A stretch of DNA of 23,008 nt from a virus. The DNA lies in IMG/VR virus record IMGVR_UViG_3300010354_000695, positions 1 to 23,008 of that record. The stretch is one strand, 5' to 3'. Positions 13,797 through 20,939 of the stretch are shown here, piece by piece; position 1 is the stretch's first letter, and each line of letters opens with the position of its first letter. The translations under genes and the position numbers were made by a program. The notes below the pieces were generated by a model that was not told the origin of the DNA, did not search any database, and saw only the letters and a list, made by a program, of their open reading frames with translations.

Positions 13797-16631
13797 CTAC
13801 GCTTCCTTCAGATTGCGGCCGACCGTGGCCTCGGCCGTGAGCGGCACGTCCCATCCAGGGATGCGGACGGTCATGCACTCCTCGACCCTGCGCCGGTACG
13901 CTTCCAGTTCGGGCGGCAGCGCCTCGCCCTTCACCGGCTTCCACCCAGCCAAGCCCGGCGGCGCTTCGATCTCCACGGCCACGGAGTCATGGCACTGGTG
14001 GATGAGGCCCGTGCGTCGCCCGAGGTCCCACGGGAACGCGTGAATCAGCGCCTGCTCCGCGAGCCGCATGCAGCTCGCCTCGGCCGCGAGGATGGGGAAG
14101 TTCACGACCTCCTGCTTCTTGCCGTCGCTGAGCAGGCCCGAGCGCCGTCCCATGACCGGCTCTTCCATGTGGCCTTGGTGCCGGTAGATGGACTGCATGG
14201 CGTCCCACGCCGTCAGCCACTCGGGCTCGGTCTTCAGCCACGTCTCGTGGAAGTGGCGGACCTCTTTGGTCGTCATGCCGAGGTACGGCAGCTCTCCGCT
14301 GTCGGACTCCGTCGACGTGAGCACCTGCCAGATGGTCGCAGGATCGGCCGCATACGCAGCCGCGTACCGGAACGTCTTCGAGATGTCGCGCATAGCTTTC
14401 GCCATGCCGGAGCCGGGCTTGCGCTGGATGCTGAACCCGTCGGGTCCCCATCCGTCTGCGTTCTTGAACTTATCACCGAACAGCGCCAGCGCCAAGGCGT
14501 TGTGCGGATCTTTTCCTTCGACAAAGCCCTCGATCAACGTCGGGATCTTCCAGTAGTTCGCGATGATTCGGAGGTGCGCCTGGTCGAGGTCGGCGCCCAC
14601 GAGGAGGTGTCCCGGCTCGGCCGCGAACAGCGTCTTGAGCTTGCCCTGTCCCTTGCGGCTGCCGATGTTCTGGAGGTTCGGGCCGCTCGACGAGAGCCGC
14701 CCTGGAGCCGTGACGTGCGCGTTCCACGTCGAGCGCACGCGCCCGTCCGGGTGCCAAACGACGCCTTTGTTCGGATCGTAGCTAGTGAGGTTCAGCGGCA
14801 GCAGCACGGTGCCGAGGATCTTGTTCTTCTCCCGGCGGTACAGCCGCAGCTCGCGGATGAACGCCTCCTGCTCCTTCGACAAGCGCCCGCCCGCGAGGTG
14901 GCCGCGGAGCACCTTGTCGCCCGTGCCGGGCATCCCCGACGCCGTGTAGAAGTCGCGTGCCTCCATCTGCGGCGGGATGCCGAGCTTCCACGTCTCGTAG
15001 AGCAGGTCGCGGATCTGGTCCGCGCTGCCGGGCTTCACGCCCACAACCTCGTCGCCGTCGTCGTTGGAGCCCGCGCTCTTGAGGTCGAGCTTCCCGAGGC
15101 CGATGGCGAAGGACAGCTCCGCGAGCTTCTTCTCGCGCTTCGCGACGGACGCGCGCGTCTCCATCTCCATCTTGAAGCGCGCCTCCTGGTCGACGTACAC
15201 GCCGATCTTGTGGAGGTTCACGCACATGTCCTGCGTGGCGTGGTCCAGCTCGTGCAGGTCCCACCGACGCTGCTCCCAGCCCACGGGGCGCAGCGCCTCC
15301 GGCAGGTCGCGGAAGGCGCCCGCCTCCTCAGCGGCATCCAGCAGCGGCACGACGATGCGCGCGTTCACGGTGCTGTCGGTGCAGTTGTAGGCGAGCCGGT
15401 CCCAGTCGTCGACCTTGCCGTGCGCGAGGCTCTCGCCCTTCTCCGTCGTCTCCCAGCGGTCGACGTCGGTGAGCACGGAGCCGACGACCTTCAGCCCCTT
15501 CGGAAGTTCAGGCGCCCTGAACCTTGCTGCGAACAGCGTGTCGATGACCGGCGCTGGCGTGACGCCGAGCCACTGCTCGACCACCTGGCGGTCGTAGCTG
15601 CCCGCGTTGTGGCCTACCTTGACCTTGGTCGGGTCCGTCAGGAAGCGGCGCAGGATGTCGAGGATCCGCGCCTCGTCGTGCGGCTCGTAGTACCGCGTGT
15701 AGCCGTCGCCGCTCAGGATGTTGAGGCCCATGACCCCGGCGCGCAGCCACTCCTGCTGGCCCTCGCGCAGCGCGCGCCTGTCGGCGTTGAGGTCCGGGTG
15801 CGCGATGGCGATGGAGCGCACCTTGCACGTCATCGCCTCGATGCCGTCCGTCTCCAAGTCGTACGCCCAGAACGGCATGTCCTGCGCGAGGAACGCCTCC
15901 AGCTCGTCCGGCGTGGGGTTGAAGGAGCGCGTCGGCTGGGTCCAGCGAAGCTGACCCGAGAACCAGCGCATCGCCTTGCCGAGGTCCGCCTGCATCGTCG
16001 CACGCCATCCCGGGGCCTTCTGGACGAAGCCGGGATGGAACGTGGGGAACACTCGCCGCACCGCGCCCTCGGGCACCGCACCGCCCGCCAGCGGCGTCTC
16101 CATCAACGCGCCCCAGTGCTCGTCCACCCAGACCGGGCCGCCGCGCAGCGCGAAGATGCTCTGCGCCTTCGCCGTCAGGGCGTTCGCCGCCGAGCGTCCC
16201 AGCGCGATGATGTTGTTGTAATTTTCTGCCTCCTTGAGTAGCCGAGGACGGCAGCACGAGATAGGGTCCGGGAGGGCCGGGAGCCCGGTGACAAGACGGC
16301 GACGGTTCTCCTTGTCGAGCGCCTTGGTCATCTTCTCCCACGCGTTCTTGTCCGTGCCTGCGTTGCACGCGACGACGTGGGTGAGGTCGACGTCCGAGCG
16401 CCTACGCCCGATGGCCAGCAGCGCCAGGTTCCACTCCTGCCCGCTGCGCCCGGAGAGCGGCCGCCCGTTGTTGGTGTCCTCGATGTGCGGCGTCTCCGCC
16501 ACCGCGAGCACGGCAGCGCCTGCGTGCACCTCGGGCGGGCACGGCTGCCAGTAGCCGTCGCGGAACGCGCCCTTCGGCCCGAGCGGGCACACATCGCAGC
16601 GCGCCCCATGCTGCCGAGGATCGTACGTCAT
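13797..16631 (-). CDS. Family A DNA polymerase with N-terminal uracil-DNA-glycosylase-like domain (944 aa)
   Basis: The ATG at 16631 overlaps the methyltransferase stop by four bases. Residues 1-225 are a family 4/5-type UDG-like domain: C12xxC15, the AETPHIEDTNNGRPLSGRSG motif (45-64), C89, C126/C127 (Fe-S ligand candidates) and TFHPG (197-201). Residues 253-430 are a DnaQ-like 3'-5' exonuclease: D258/E260, N342...D347, Y415...D419. The polymerase follows: SSSGPNLQNIGSR (647-659), motif A from D681, motif B R748/K752/Y756/Y760, motif C HD (881-882). The catalytic Asp residues (681, 882) are present. Two positions are unusual: His686 replaces the steric-gate Glu of motif A, and Ser883 follows the motif C Asp where Glu is usual. 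It copies phage DNA; the UDG-like part could scan uracil. Confidence 0.9.
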   Translation of the reverse strand: MTYDPRQHGARCDVCPLGPKGAFRDGYWQPCPPEVHAGAAVLAVAETPHIEDTNNGRPLSGRSGQEWNLALLAIGRRRSDVDLTHVVACNAGTDKNAWEKMTKALDKENRRRLVTGLPALPDPISCCRPRLLKEAENYNNIIALGRSAANALTAKAQSIFALRGGPVWVDEHWGALMETPLAGGAVPEGAVRRVFPTFHPGFVQKAPGWRATMQADLGKAMRWFSGQLRWTQPTRSFNPTPDELEAFLAQDMPFWAYDLETDGIEAMTCKVRSIAIAHPDLNADRRALREGQQEWLRAGVMGLNILSGDGYTRYYEPHDEARILDILRRFLTDPTKVKVGHNAGSYDRQVVEQWLGVTPAPVIDTLFAARFRAPELPKGLKVVGSVLTDVDRWETTEKGESLAHGKVDDWDRLAYNCTDSTVNARIVVPLLDAAEEAGAFRDLPEALRPVGWEQRRWDLHELDHATQDMCVNLHKIGVYVDQEARFKMEMETRASVAKREKKLAELSFAIGLGKLDLKSAGSNDDGDEVVGVKPGSADQIRDLLYETWKLGIPPQMEARDFYTASGMPGTGDKVLRGHLAGGRLSKEQEAFIRELRLYRREKNKILGTVLLPLNLTSYDPNKGVVWHPDGRVRSTWNAHVTAPGRLSSSGPNLQNIGSRKGQGKLKTLFAAEPGHLLVGADLDQAHLRIIANYWKIPTLIEGFVEGKDPHNALALALFGDKFKNADGWGPDGFSIQRKPGSGMAKAMRDISKTFRYAAAYAADPATIWQVLTSTESDSGELPYLGMTTKEVRHFHETWLKTEPEWLTAWDAMQSIYRHQGHMEEPVMGRRSGLLSDGKKQEVVNFPILAAEASCMRLAEQALIHAFPWDLGRRTGLIHQCHDSVAVEIEAPPGLAGWKPVKGEALPPELEAYRRRVEECMTVRIPGWDVPLTAEATVGRNLKEA

Positions 16632-17065
16632 CGCGCGACCTTCGGCGGGTAGAAGACGGCGACCGCCGACGGGAACGGTGCGCCCGTCTTCGCGTCCCCG
16701 AAGCGCAGACGTCCGCGGACGAAGACGACCTGAGCGAACGGCAGCACGTAGTCGTGCCACCACGCGGTGTCCGTGCGCGCCGGGAGCAGGCACACGACGG
16801 TCGCGCCTGCGCGGCTCTCGTCGTACGCCTTCTTGACCCACCGGCTGATCTCGCGCCCATAGGGCGGGTTCATCCAGCAGACATCGAGGCTCCAGTCCTG
16901 CGCCAACCCGTTCGTCTCACGGTCGAAGAAGCGGGCGCACTTGGCGTTGTCCGCGTCCGCGCACACGTCGAGCGTGAAGTTGAAGACGCTGTTCCACTCG
17001 TTGAAGAACGCTTGCGGCGTGGCCCATTGGTCAGAGGCCGACGAGAACATGAGGTCGGTGTTCAT
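16628..17065 (-). CDS. dam: Phage N6-adenine DNA methyltransferase, Dam-type (145 aa)
   Basis: This matches the small phage N-6-adenine-methyltransferase family: DQWATPQAFFNEWN at the start, LDVCADADNAKCARFFD (32-48) as the SAM-binding region, and catalytic NPPYG (66-70). Family members are about 140-180 aa, so it is complete. It uses SAM to methylate adenine N6, protecting phage DNA or signalling its replication state. The start at 17065 has only a weak GGGG upstream. It overlaps the polymerase gene by four bases, so the two are made together. Confidence 0.87.
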   Translation of the reverse strand: MNTDLMFSSASDQWATPQAFFNEWNSVFNFTLDVCADADNAKCARFFDRETNGLAQDWSLDVCWMNPPYGREISRWVKKAYDESRAGATVVCLLPARTDTAWWHDYVLPFAQVVFVRGRLRFGDAKTGAPFPSAVAVFYPPKVAR

Positions 17066-17080
17066 GTAGCCCCGGTATCC

Positions 17081-17095
17081 TTACCGGAGCGTCAT
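17081..17095 (-). promoter_or_regulatory. TTGACG-type motif, copy 4 (variant)
   Basis: The minus strand reads ATGACGCTCCGGTAA, sharing 16 consecutive bases (TGACGCTCCGGTAAGG) with copy 3 at 13771-13786. After that the two differ: copy 3 has seven extra bases before ATACC, which copy 4 lacks. It therefore has no properly spaced -10. It lies between the gene at 17103 and the methyltransferase start. Confidence 0.42.
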
Positions 17096-17102
17096 GGCAA
17101 GC

Positions 17103-17615
17103 CTACTTGGGAACAAGCTCCGACCAGTCCAGCTTCACGCCCGGCTCATACTTGTCGAAGTAGTCCACAAGCGCGCCGATGTCGCGGTACTTGAGGTTGG
17201 CCGGACCCGCCACGAAGCGACCGTCTTCCCACCGACCCGCACCGCGGTCCTTGGCGTAGATGGACTCGACGCTGAAGGTCGGGTGGTTGGGCTTCTTGTA
17301 CCGGTCGGTGCCGTGCCCCGCATCCGGCACCTCGTTCGCAGCCCATGCGCCTCGCAGGTCGTAGTCTTCCAAGTCACGGTCGATGCCGCGCTTGATGGCC
17401 CATGCGCGGAACTCAGACTCCTTCTCCGGCGAGAGCTTGGTGTCGTACTCGCCAGCCTTGAACCACGGGCGCTCTGCAATCTGCTCCTGCTCGTTCGTCA
17501 TCGAGCCATAGCGCATCGACGTCTGCGCGGGCGTACCGGCCGTCGAGTTGAACTTGGCCTTCTGCTCCGCCATGCCCTCACGGCGGAGCTTCTCCTTCAT
17601 CTCAGCGTAGTCCAT
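17103..17615 (-). CDS. Conserved phage protein with KKPNHPTFS motif (170 aa)
   Basis: The start at 17615 is one base after the previous stop, with AAGG upstream. The N-terminal 50 residues are charged and helical. The core reads DRDLEDYDLRGAW, AGHGTDRYKKPNHPTFS, then VESIYA and RWEDGRFVAGPANL. The 'YDLRG...GH.tD.yKKPNHPTFS' pattern is one I associate with phage proteins of unknown role, often near virion or lysis genes; I cannot name it precisely. It is co-transcribed with the Dps-like gene. Confidence 0.6.
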   Translation of the reverse strand: MDYAEMKEKLRREGMAEQKAKFNSTAGTPAQTSMRYGSMTNEQEQIAERPWFKAGEYDTKLSPEKESEFRAWAIKRGIDRDLEDYDLRGAWAANEVPDAGHGTDRYKKPNHPTFSVESIYAKDRGAGRWEDGRFVAGPANLKYRDIGALVDYFDKYEPGVKLDWSELVPK

Positions 17616-17616
17616 C

Positions 17617-18057
17617 TCAGACCTTCTGAGCGCCGTACCGCTGCTTGAGCAGGTACACGTCCGTCAGGTGCTTGGTGCCGATGCCGGACACGAAGTTCGA
17701 CAGGGCGCCCGGGTACGGGCACTCCGCGCCGTTCACGACGGCGTCGTTCGCAGACTCCGACAGCTCCATGAGCATCTCGGCGATGACGAGAGGCGAGCCG
17801 CCCATCGTGGCGACCTGGCTGATCTTCTCGCCCGCCGCGGCCCATGCCTTGATGGGGTCCAGCTTGTCGGCGCCGTAGTGCCCCGCGATGACCTCGGCGA
17901 GGCCGTCGATCTCATCCTCGACGCTCTCGTAGAGGCGCTTGAACATGAGGTGGTCGCCGTAGAAGGGAGCGCCCTTCGCCTGCCAGTGCAGGGTGTGGTA
18001 CAGGTGATGCGCGGCGCGCAGACCTGCCCACAGGTCAAGTAGAACGGGCAGAAGCAC
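17617..18057 (-). CDS. Dps/ferritin-like protein with ferroxidase ligands (146 aa)
   Basis: The start is GTG at 18057, behind GGGAGG; the upstream TTG (18069) lies before that RBS. Residues 8-60 fit a Dps four-helix bundle: HTLHWQAKG, FYGDH and DEIDGLAE. H24, H36, D51 and E55 have spacings of 12, 15 and 4, the same as the ferroxidase ligands of E. coli Dps (H51, H63, D78, E82). The second half is compatible with two more helices. Dps proteins oxidise Fe(II) with peroxide, store iron and can bind DNA; here there is no basic tail, so DNA binding is uncertain. The protein is unusual in a phage replication region. A non-catalytic ferritin-like scaffold is the alternative. Confidence 0.75.
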   Translation of the reverse strand: MLLPVLLDLWAGLRAAHHLYHTLHWQAKGAPFYGDHLMFKRLYESVEDEIDGLAEVIAGHYGADKLDPIKAWAAAGEKISQVATMGGSPLVIAEMLMELSESANDAVVNGAECPYPGALSNFVSGIGTKHLTDVYLLKQRYGAQKV

Positions 18058-18077
18058 AGAGCCTCCCAAGCCCGACC

Positions 18078-18086
18078 ATCATATCA
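18078..18086 (-). promoter_or_regulatory. Extended -10 promoter for the Dps-like gene
   Basis: The minus strand reads TGATATGAT: TG (18086-18085), then TATGAT (18083-18078), five of six matches to consensus. The -35 region (TGGCGG) is poor, as is common for extended -10 promoters. It begins in the T-tract of the upstream terminator and would give a short leader of about 14 bases containing the GGGAGG RBS of the GTG start at 18057. Confidence 0.5.
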
Positions 18087-18134
18087 AAAACGAGAACGCC
18101 CCGCCACTAAGGACGGGGCCGAGCTTACGTTCTC
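18086..18134 (-). terminator. Intrinsic terminator of the recombination operon
   Basis: On the minus strand GAGAACG (18134-18128) pairs with CGTTCTC (18098-18092), with an inner CCCCG/CGGGG stem (18118-18114 with 18103-18099) and a 10-base loop. GTTTTT follows (18091-18086). It ends transcription coming leftward from the SSB-like gene, and its T-tract feeds directly into the Dps promoter. Confidence 0.72.
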
Positions 18135-18140
18135 GCCGGG

Positions 18141-18194
18141 CGTTGAGCTGCAAGAAGTGTCTACTCAACGGAGCTGGGTAAACACTTCTTGCAG
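18141..18194. repeat. Overlapping inverted repeats between operons
   Basis: CTGCAAGAAGTGT (18148-18160) and ACACTTCTTGCAG (18182-18194) are a perfect 13-bp inverted repeat with a 21-base loop. CGTTGAG (18141-18147), directly next to its left arm, is repeated inverted as CTCAACG (18164-18170) inside that loop. The two stems interlock, so one RNA can form either but probably not both. The outer 13-bp stem could also be a protein-binding palindrome in DNA. Confidence 0.6.
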
Positions 18195-18209
18195 GCCCGT
18201 GTCTACGGT

Positions 18210-18223
18210 TCCCTCGTCAGGGA
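18210..18223 (-). other. Short hairpin directly after the SSB-like stop codon
   Basis: TCCCT (18210-18214) and AGGGA (18219-18223) form a 5-bp stem with a 4-base loop, abutting the stop codon at 18224-18226. There is no T-tract. It is the first of three stacked structures before the terminator. Confidence 0.35.
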
Positions 18224-18844
18224 CTAACGAGCGACGTTCACGGCCGGGGGCGGCGGGAGACGGAGGCCGCCAGCGGGCGCCGGAGCCACGGTCTGCACCA
18301 CCTGGCCACCGCCAGCGGACGGGGCCGCCGGGATGACGCTCTGCGCCACCGGGGGAGCGCCGCGCGGGGCGCTGCCGCTGCCGTTCTGCGCGGTGGGCAC
18401 GATGCCGGAAGCCTTCGCCTTCTCGTACTGGTCCTTGGTGAGGAACTTGTTGATGGTGGCGTAGCTGCCCTGCACGCCCTGCTGGCCGGGCACGAACTCG
18501 ACGTACGCCTTGCGGCCGCCGTTGGTGGCGGACACGAACCACGCGTCGCTGATCTCGCCGCCCTCGATGTCCTCGTCGGAGAACCCGAACGACGACAGGG
18601 TGGTCTTCATCGCCGCGAGGCGGCCCTTGAACTGCTTCTCGGGCAGGCCCTCGACCGGCAGGTTGAGCCAGGTGAACATCTTGAACCCGTTCGGGAACTC
18701 GACGTTGAAGCGGCGGCTGTCCGGCTTGTCGCCCTGCTTGTGCTCGACGGAGACGCCGAACACCTCGTAGTAGCCCGCCTCCGGCTGGGAGGAGCCGAGG
18801 GTGGAGACGCCCTTGAAGGCGGAACCGTTGATCATGAAGGACAT
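18224..18844 (-). CDS. Probable single-stranded-DNA-binding or related recombination protein (206 aa)
   Basis: The start at 18844 has GGAG 7 bases upstream. Residues 1-140 form a beta-rich globular domain (YYEVFGVSVEH, FNVEFPNGFKMFTWLNLP, SDAWFVSATNGGRKAYVEFV). The tail (about 150-206) is disordered, rich in Gly, Pro, Ala and Gln, as in SSB-like proteins, though it ends in NVAR rather than an acidic tip. The position directly after the Sak4-like ATPase suggests an SSB role, since phages often pair the two. No OB-fold motif is provable by eye. Confidence 0.45.
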   Translation of the reverse strand: MSFMINGSAFKGVSTLGSSQPEAGYYEVFGVSVEHKQGDKPDSRRFNVEFPNGFKMFTWLNLPVEGLPEKQFKGRLAAMKTTLSSFGFSDEDIEGGEISDAWFVSATNGGRKAYVEFVPGQQGVQGSYATINKFLTKDQYEKAKASGIVPTAQNGSGSAPRGAPPVAQSVIPAAPSAGGGQVVQTVAPAPAGGLRLPPPPAVNVAR

Positions 18845-18886
18845 GGTGAACTCCAGTTGGTGGTCGTTGATGCAGTTGTTGACGGA

Positions 18887-19882
18887 CTACGAGGCGCTCG
18901 GAGGAGGGGGAGGCAGTGGCACGCCGCCCGTCTTCTTCGAGTCATCCTTCGGCGCGAGGTCGAAGAGGCTCCTCGCCTTGCGCTTGAGGAACGTAGCGCG
19001 GGCAATACCGTCTTGGCAAGCCCAGCGAAGATGAATTTGTTCATGACCGGCGCGGAACAGCGGGTGCTCCTCGGAGATCAGCTTGATGGAACCTTGCACA
19101 TCGTCGGTCGCCACGATACGCTCTGCAAGAGCATCCGCCAGTTCGTCCTGCCACTCCAGCCCCGGAACGCGGCTGAGCTGGTAGCCGCCCGCGCTCGCCC
19201 GGAGAACCTCGCGCAGGTTGCCCGGCGTCTTCGCCCAGCACACGCCGGTGCGGTCGCCCGTCACCCAGTCCGGCGACGTGGGGTCGCAGAAGTAGATGCC
19301 CGGGAACCATGGGTCCGGGTACGTCGAGTCGACCATCGCGCGCACGTTGATGTCGCACCAGCTCGGGAGAGTCTCGACCTGGTTGCGGCTGGGCACGTTC
19401 GGGCCGCCGGGGCAGAAGAACCCCTCGGCGTTCGTCCCCGGCATGCGCTCGTGGAACGTGAAGGCCAAGTGCACGCCCATGTGGCGGGCGAGGCCCGACA
19501 GCATGAGCAGGTACTTGTTGAGCTGCTGGTAGGCGTAGAACTTGTCCTTCTTGCCGCTCTTGCCCGCGGGCGCCTCTTCGTTCCAGACCATCATGCTGCG
19601 GTCGCAGATGTGGCTGGCGTCGTCGATGATGACCGCGCCGTACTGGCGGGCCATCCCCGTGCGGTGGACGTAGTCGAGCAGGGTCACCAGCTCGTGCAGC
19701 GTCTGCGGCGGCTCGGGGTGGACGGCGGGCGTGAAGCCCAGCTCGTTCTGCGCGACGAGGGTGATGGCACTCGGGACACCGATGCACAGCGCCGTCGGGA
19801 ACGCGGCGAGGACGTCGGACGTCTTCTTCTTCTTGGGCTTTCCGTACACCGTCACCATGACGGTCGGGTTGTCGGTGGTCAT
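18887..19882 (-). CDS. RecA/Sak4-like ATPase with degenerate Walker A (331 aa)
   Basis: The start at 19882 follows GGAG about 9 bases upstream; the longer ORF start at 20098 runs over the nuclease gene. The protein opens VMVTVYGKPKKKKTSDVLAAFP: a P-loop position with the usual second Gly replaced (G14...K19-K20-T21). Walker B is VIIDD (84-88), followed by a sensor-like strand GVHLAFTFHER. This is the phage Sak4/AAA_24 layout, a short RecA-like recombinase that normally works with an SSB, and the next gene is SSB-like. The C-terminus is Pro-rich. ATP binding is uncertain given the altered loop. Confidence 0.66.
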   Translation of the reverse strand: MTTDNPTVMVTVYGKPKKKKTSDVLAAFPTALCIGVPSAITLVAQNELGFTPAVHPEPPQTLHELVTLLDYVHRTGMARQYGAVIIDDASHICDRSMMVWNEEAPAGKSGKKDKFYAYQQLNKYLLMLSGLARHMGVHLAFTFHERMPGTNAEGFFCPGGPNVPSRNQVETLPSWCDINVRAMVDSTYPDPWFPGIYFCDPTSPDWVTGDRTGVCWAKTPGNLREVLRASAGGYQLSRVPGLEWQDELADALAERIVATDDVQGSIKLISEEHPLFRAGHEQIHLRWACQDGIARATFLKRKARSLFDLAPKDDSKKTGGVPLPPPPPSAS

Positions 19883-19909
19883 TCTTGGCACTCCGGCCCG
19901 GTGGTCATC

Positions 19910-19936
19910 CTCGTCGCGCGGGCCAGTCGCGACGAG
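19910..19936. other. 9-bp hairpin between the nuclease and ATPase genes
   Basis: CTCGTCGCG (19910-19918) pairs perfectly with CGCGACGAG (19928-19936) around a 9-base loop, in the 71-base gap between the nuclease stop and the ATPase start. Neither strand has a T-tract. It may be an RNA processing or stabilising stem. Confidence 0.45.
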
Positions 19937-19953
19937 AGGCAGCCCGGGCTCCG

Positions 19954-20937
19954 CTACGCGCGGGGTCCGAGAGAACAGAGGTCGAGCCCGGCACAGGTTC
20001 CGTAGCGGCCATAGCACGAGAGTTCGTTCTGCGCCTTCGGCCACTCCCACGGATCGAGAGTCATGTCGAAGTGCGCGATCTGGTGCTCCGCCCACCACAG
20101 CCAGCGGGCGAAGTGAGCATCGCGGTGCGGCGTCTGCGGAACCTGCTCGCGAGCCACGCGGCCGGGCTGCGTCGAGGAGATGAGGTTCAGCGTCAGGCCC
20201 CCGAACGCAGGCCCGTAGAGCTGCTTGCCCATGATGCGAAACGCAGCGAAGCCGCCGTCGATAGCGTAGGCCGCAGCGCTGCTTTTCGCGTTGACGCTCG
20301 CCTGGTGCTTGTGGTCCCAGATGTAGTAGCGCCCCGACCCATCACGGGTTACGAGGTCTATGCGGCGCGTGAGCGTTATCGGACGCCCATGCTCTCGGTG
20401 GTCGGGCATGTGCAAAGGCGTCACCTCGATGTCGGCACCGTCGAGACTGCGCCACGCGCCGCCCACTACCTCGGCAACCCACAGACCCCACTCGCCGCGC
20501 AGCGTGCCGAGCACCGCCGTCACCGGGGCCTCGACCGCGATGACGTCTCCGGGCGGCTCGGGGAACTTCGCCAGGTACGCGTGGAACACCGTGAGCATGG
20601 ACGGCAGCAGCTCATGGCTCCCGTACTTGTCGCACCACGCCGTGGCTGCCTCTTCCGGCTCCATGAACACCGACGGATCGCGGTGCATCGTTTCGTCGAC
20701 CACGACGCCCTGCGGCTGCCCAGCACCCCAGATGGCGTGCAGATGCGCTTGGAGCGTGTGGCCGATGCTGCCCTTGGCGAGCGCCTCGATGGGCGGAGAC
20801 AGGTCCGGCGTGCGGCCCTGCCCGTCCGCCATGCGCGTCGAGCGGTACAGGTAGGCGAAGAGCTGGGGGCACTTCGCGAAGTTGCCGATGCGGCTCCAGC
20901 CGCGGCCGGACTTGCCGGCGTCGATGAGCATCTTCAC
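19954..20937 (-). CDS. PD-(D/E)XK nuclease with Fe-S-type cysteines, RecB/Cas4-like (327 aa)
   Basis: The start is GTG at 20937, with GGAG TAGCC upstream, two bases after the helicase stop. The layout is: WSRIGNFAKCPQLFAYLYR (14-32, C23), KGSIGHTLQAHLH (conserved H60), VEAPV near 135, ITLTRRIDLV (D194), then IWDHK (D208-x-K210), the PD-(D/E)XK core. Three more Cys (C308, C315, C321) near the end, with C23, could ligate a [4Fe-4S] cluster as in Cas4 and AddB. It probably trims DNA ends in recombination or replication. It is coupled to an SF2 helicase upstream, suggesting an AddAB-like pairing in separate polypeptides. Confidence 0.8.
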   Translation of the reverse strand: MKMLIDAGKSGRGWSRIGNFAKCPQLFAYLYRSTRMADGQGRTPDLSPPIEALAKGSIGHTLQAHLHAIWGAGQPQGVVVDETMHRDPSVFMEPEEAATAWCDKYGSHELLPSMLTVFHAYLAKFPEPPGDVIAVEAPVTAVLGTLRGEWGLWVAEVVGGAWRSLDGADIEVTPLHMPDHREHGRPITLTRRIDLVTRDGSGRYYIWDHKHQASVNAKSSAAAYAIDGGFAAFRIMGKQLYGPAFGGLTLNLISSTQPGRVAREQVPQTPHRDAHFARWLWWAEHQIAHFDMTLDPWEWPKAQNELSCYGRYGTCAGLDLCSLGPRA

Positions 20938-20939
20938 GG

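Noticed and set aside
13989-16241. A 750-codon rightward ORF opposite the polymerase gene
   Set aside because: It mirrors the real polymerase frame; low-complexity Arg/Leu/His composition and no recognisable domain.
18141-18194. A folded H-type pseudoknot built from the two inverted repeats
   Set aside because: The loop needed to cross the 13-bp stem has zero bases on either strand, so both stems cannot form at full length together; alternative pairing is more reasonable.
19823-19834. Programmed frameshift at the AAG repeat of the Sak4-like gene
   Set aside because: AAGAAGAAGAAG is not a heptameric slippery sequence, and the single frame reads through with Walker B and a sensible C-terminus.
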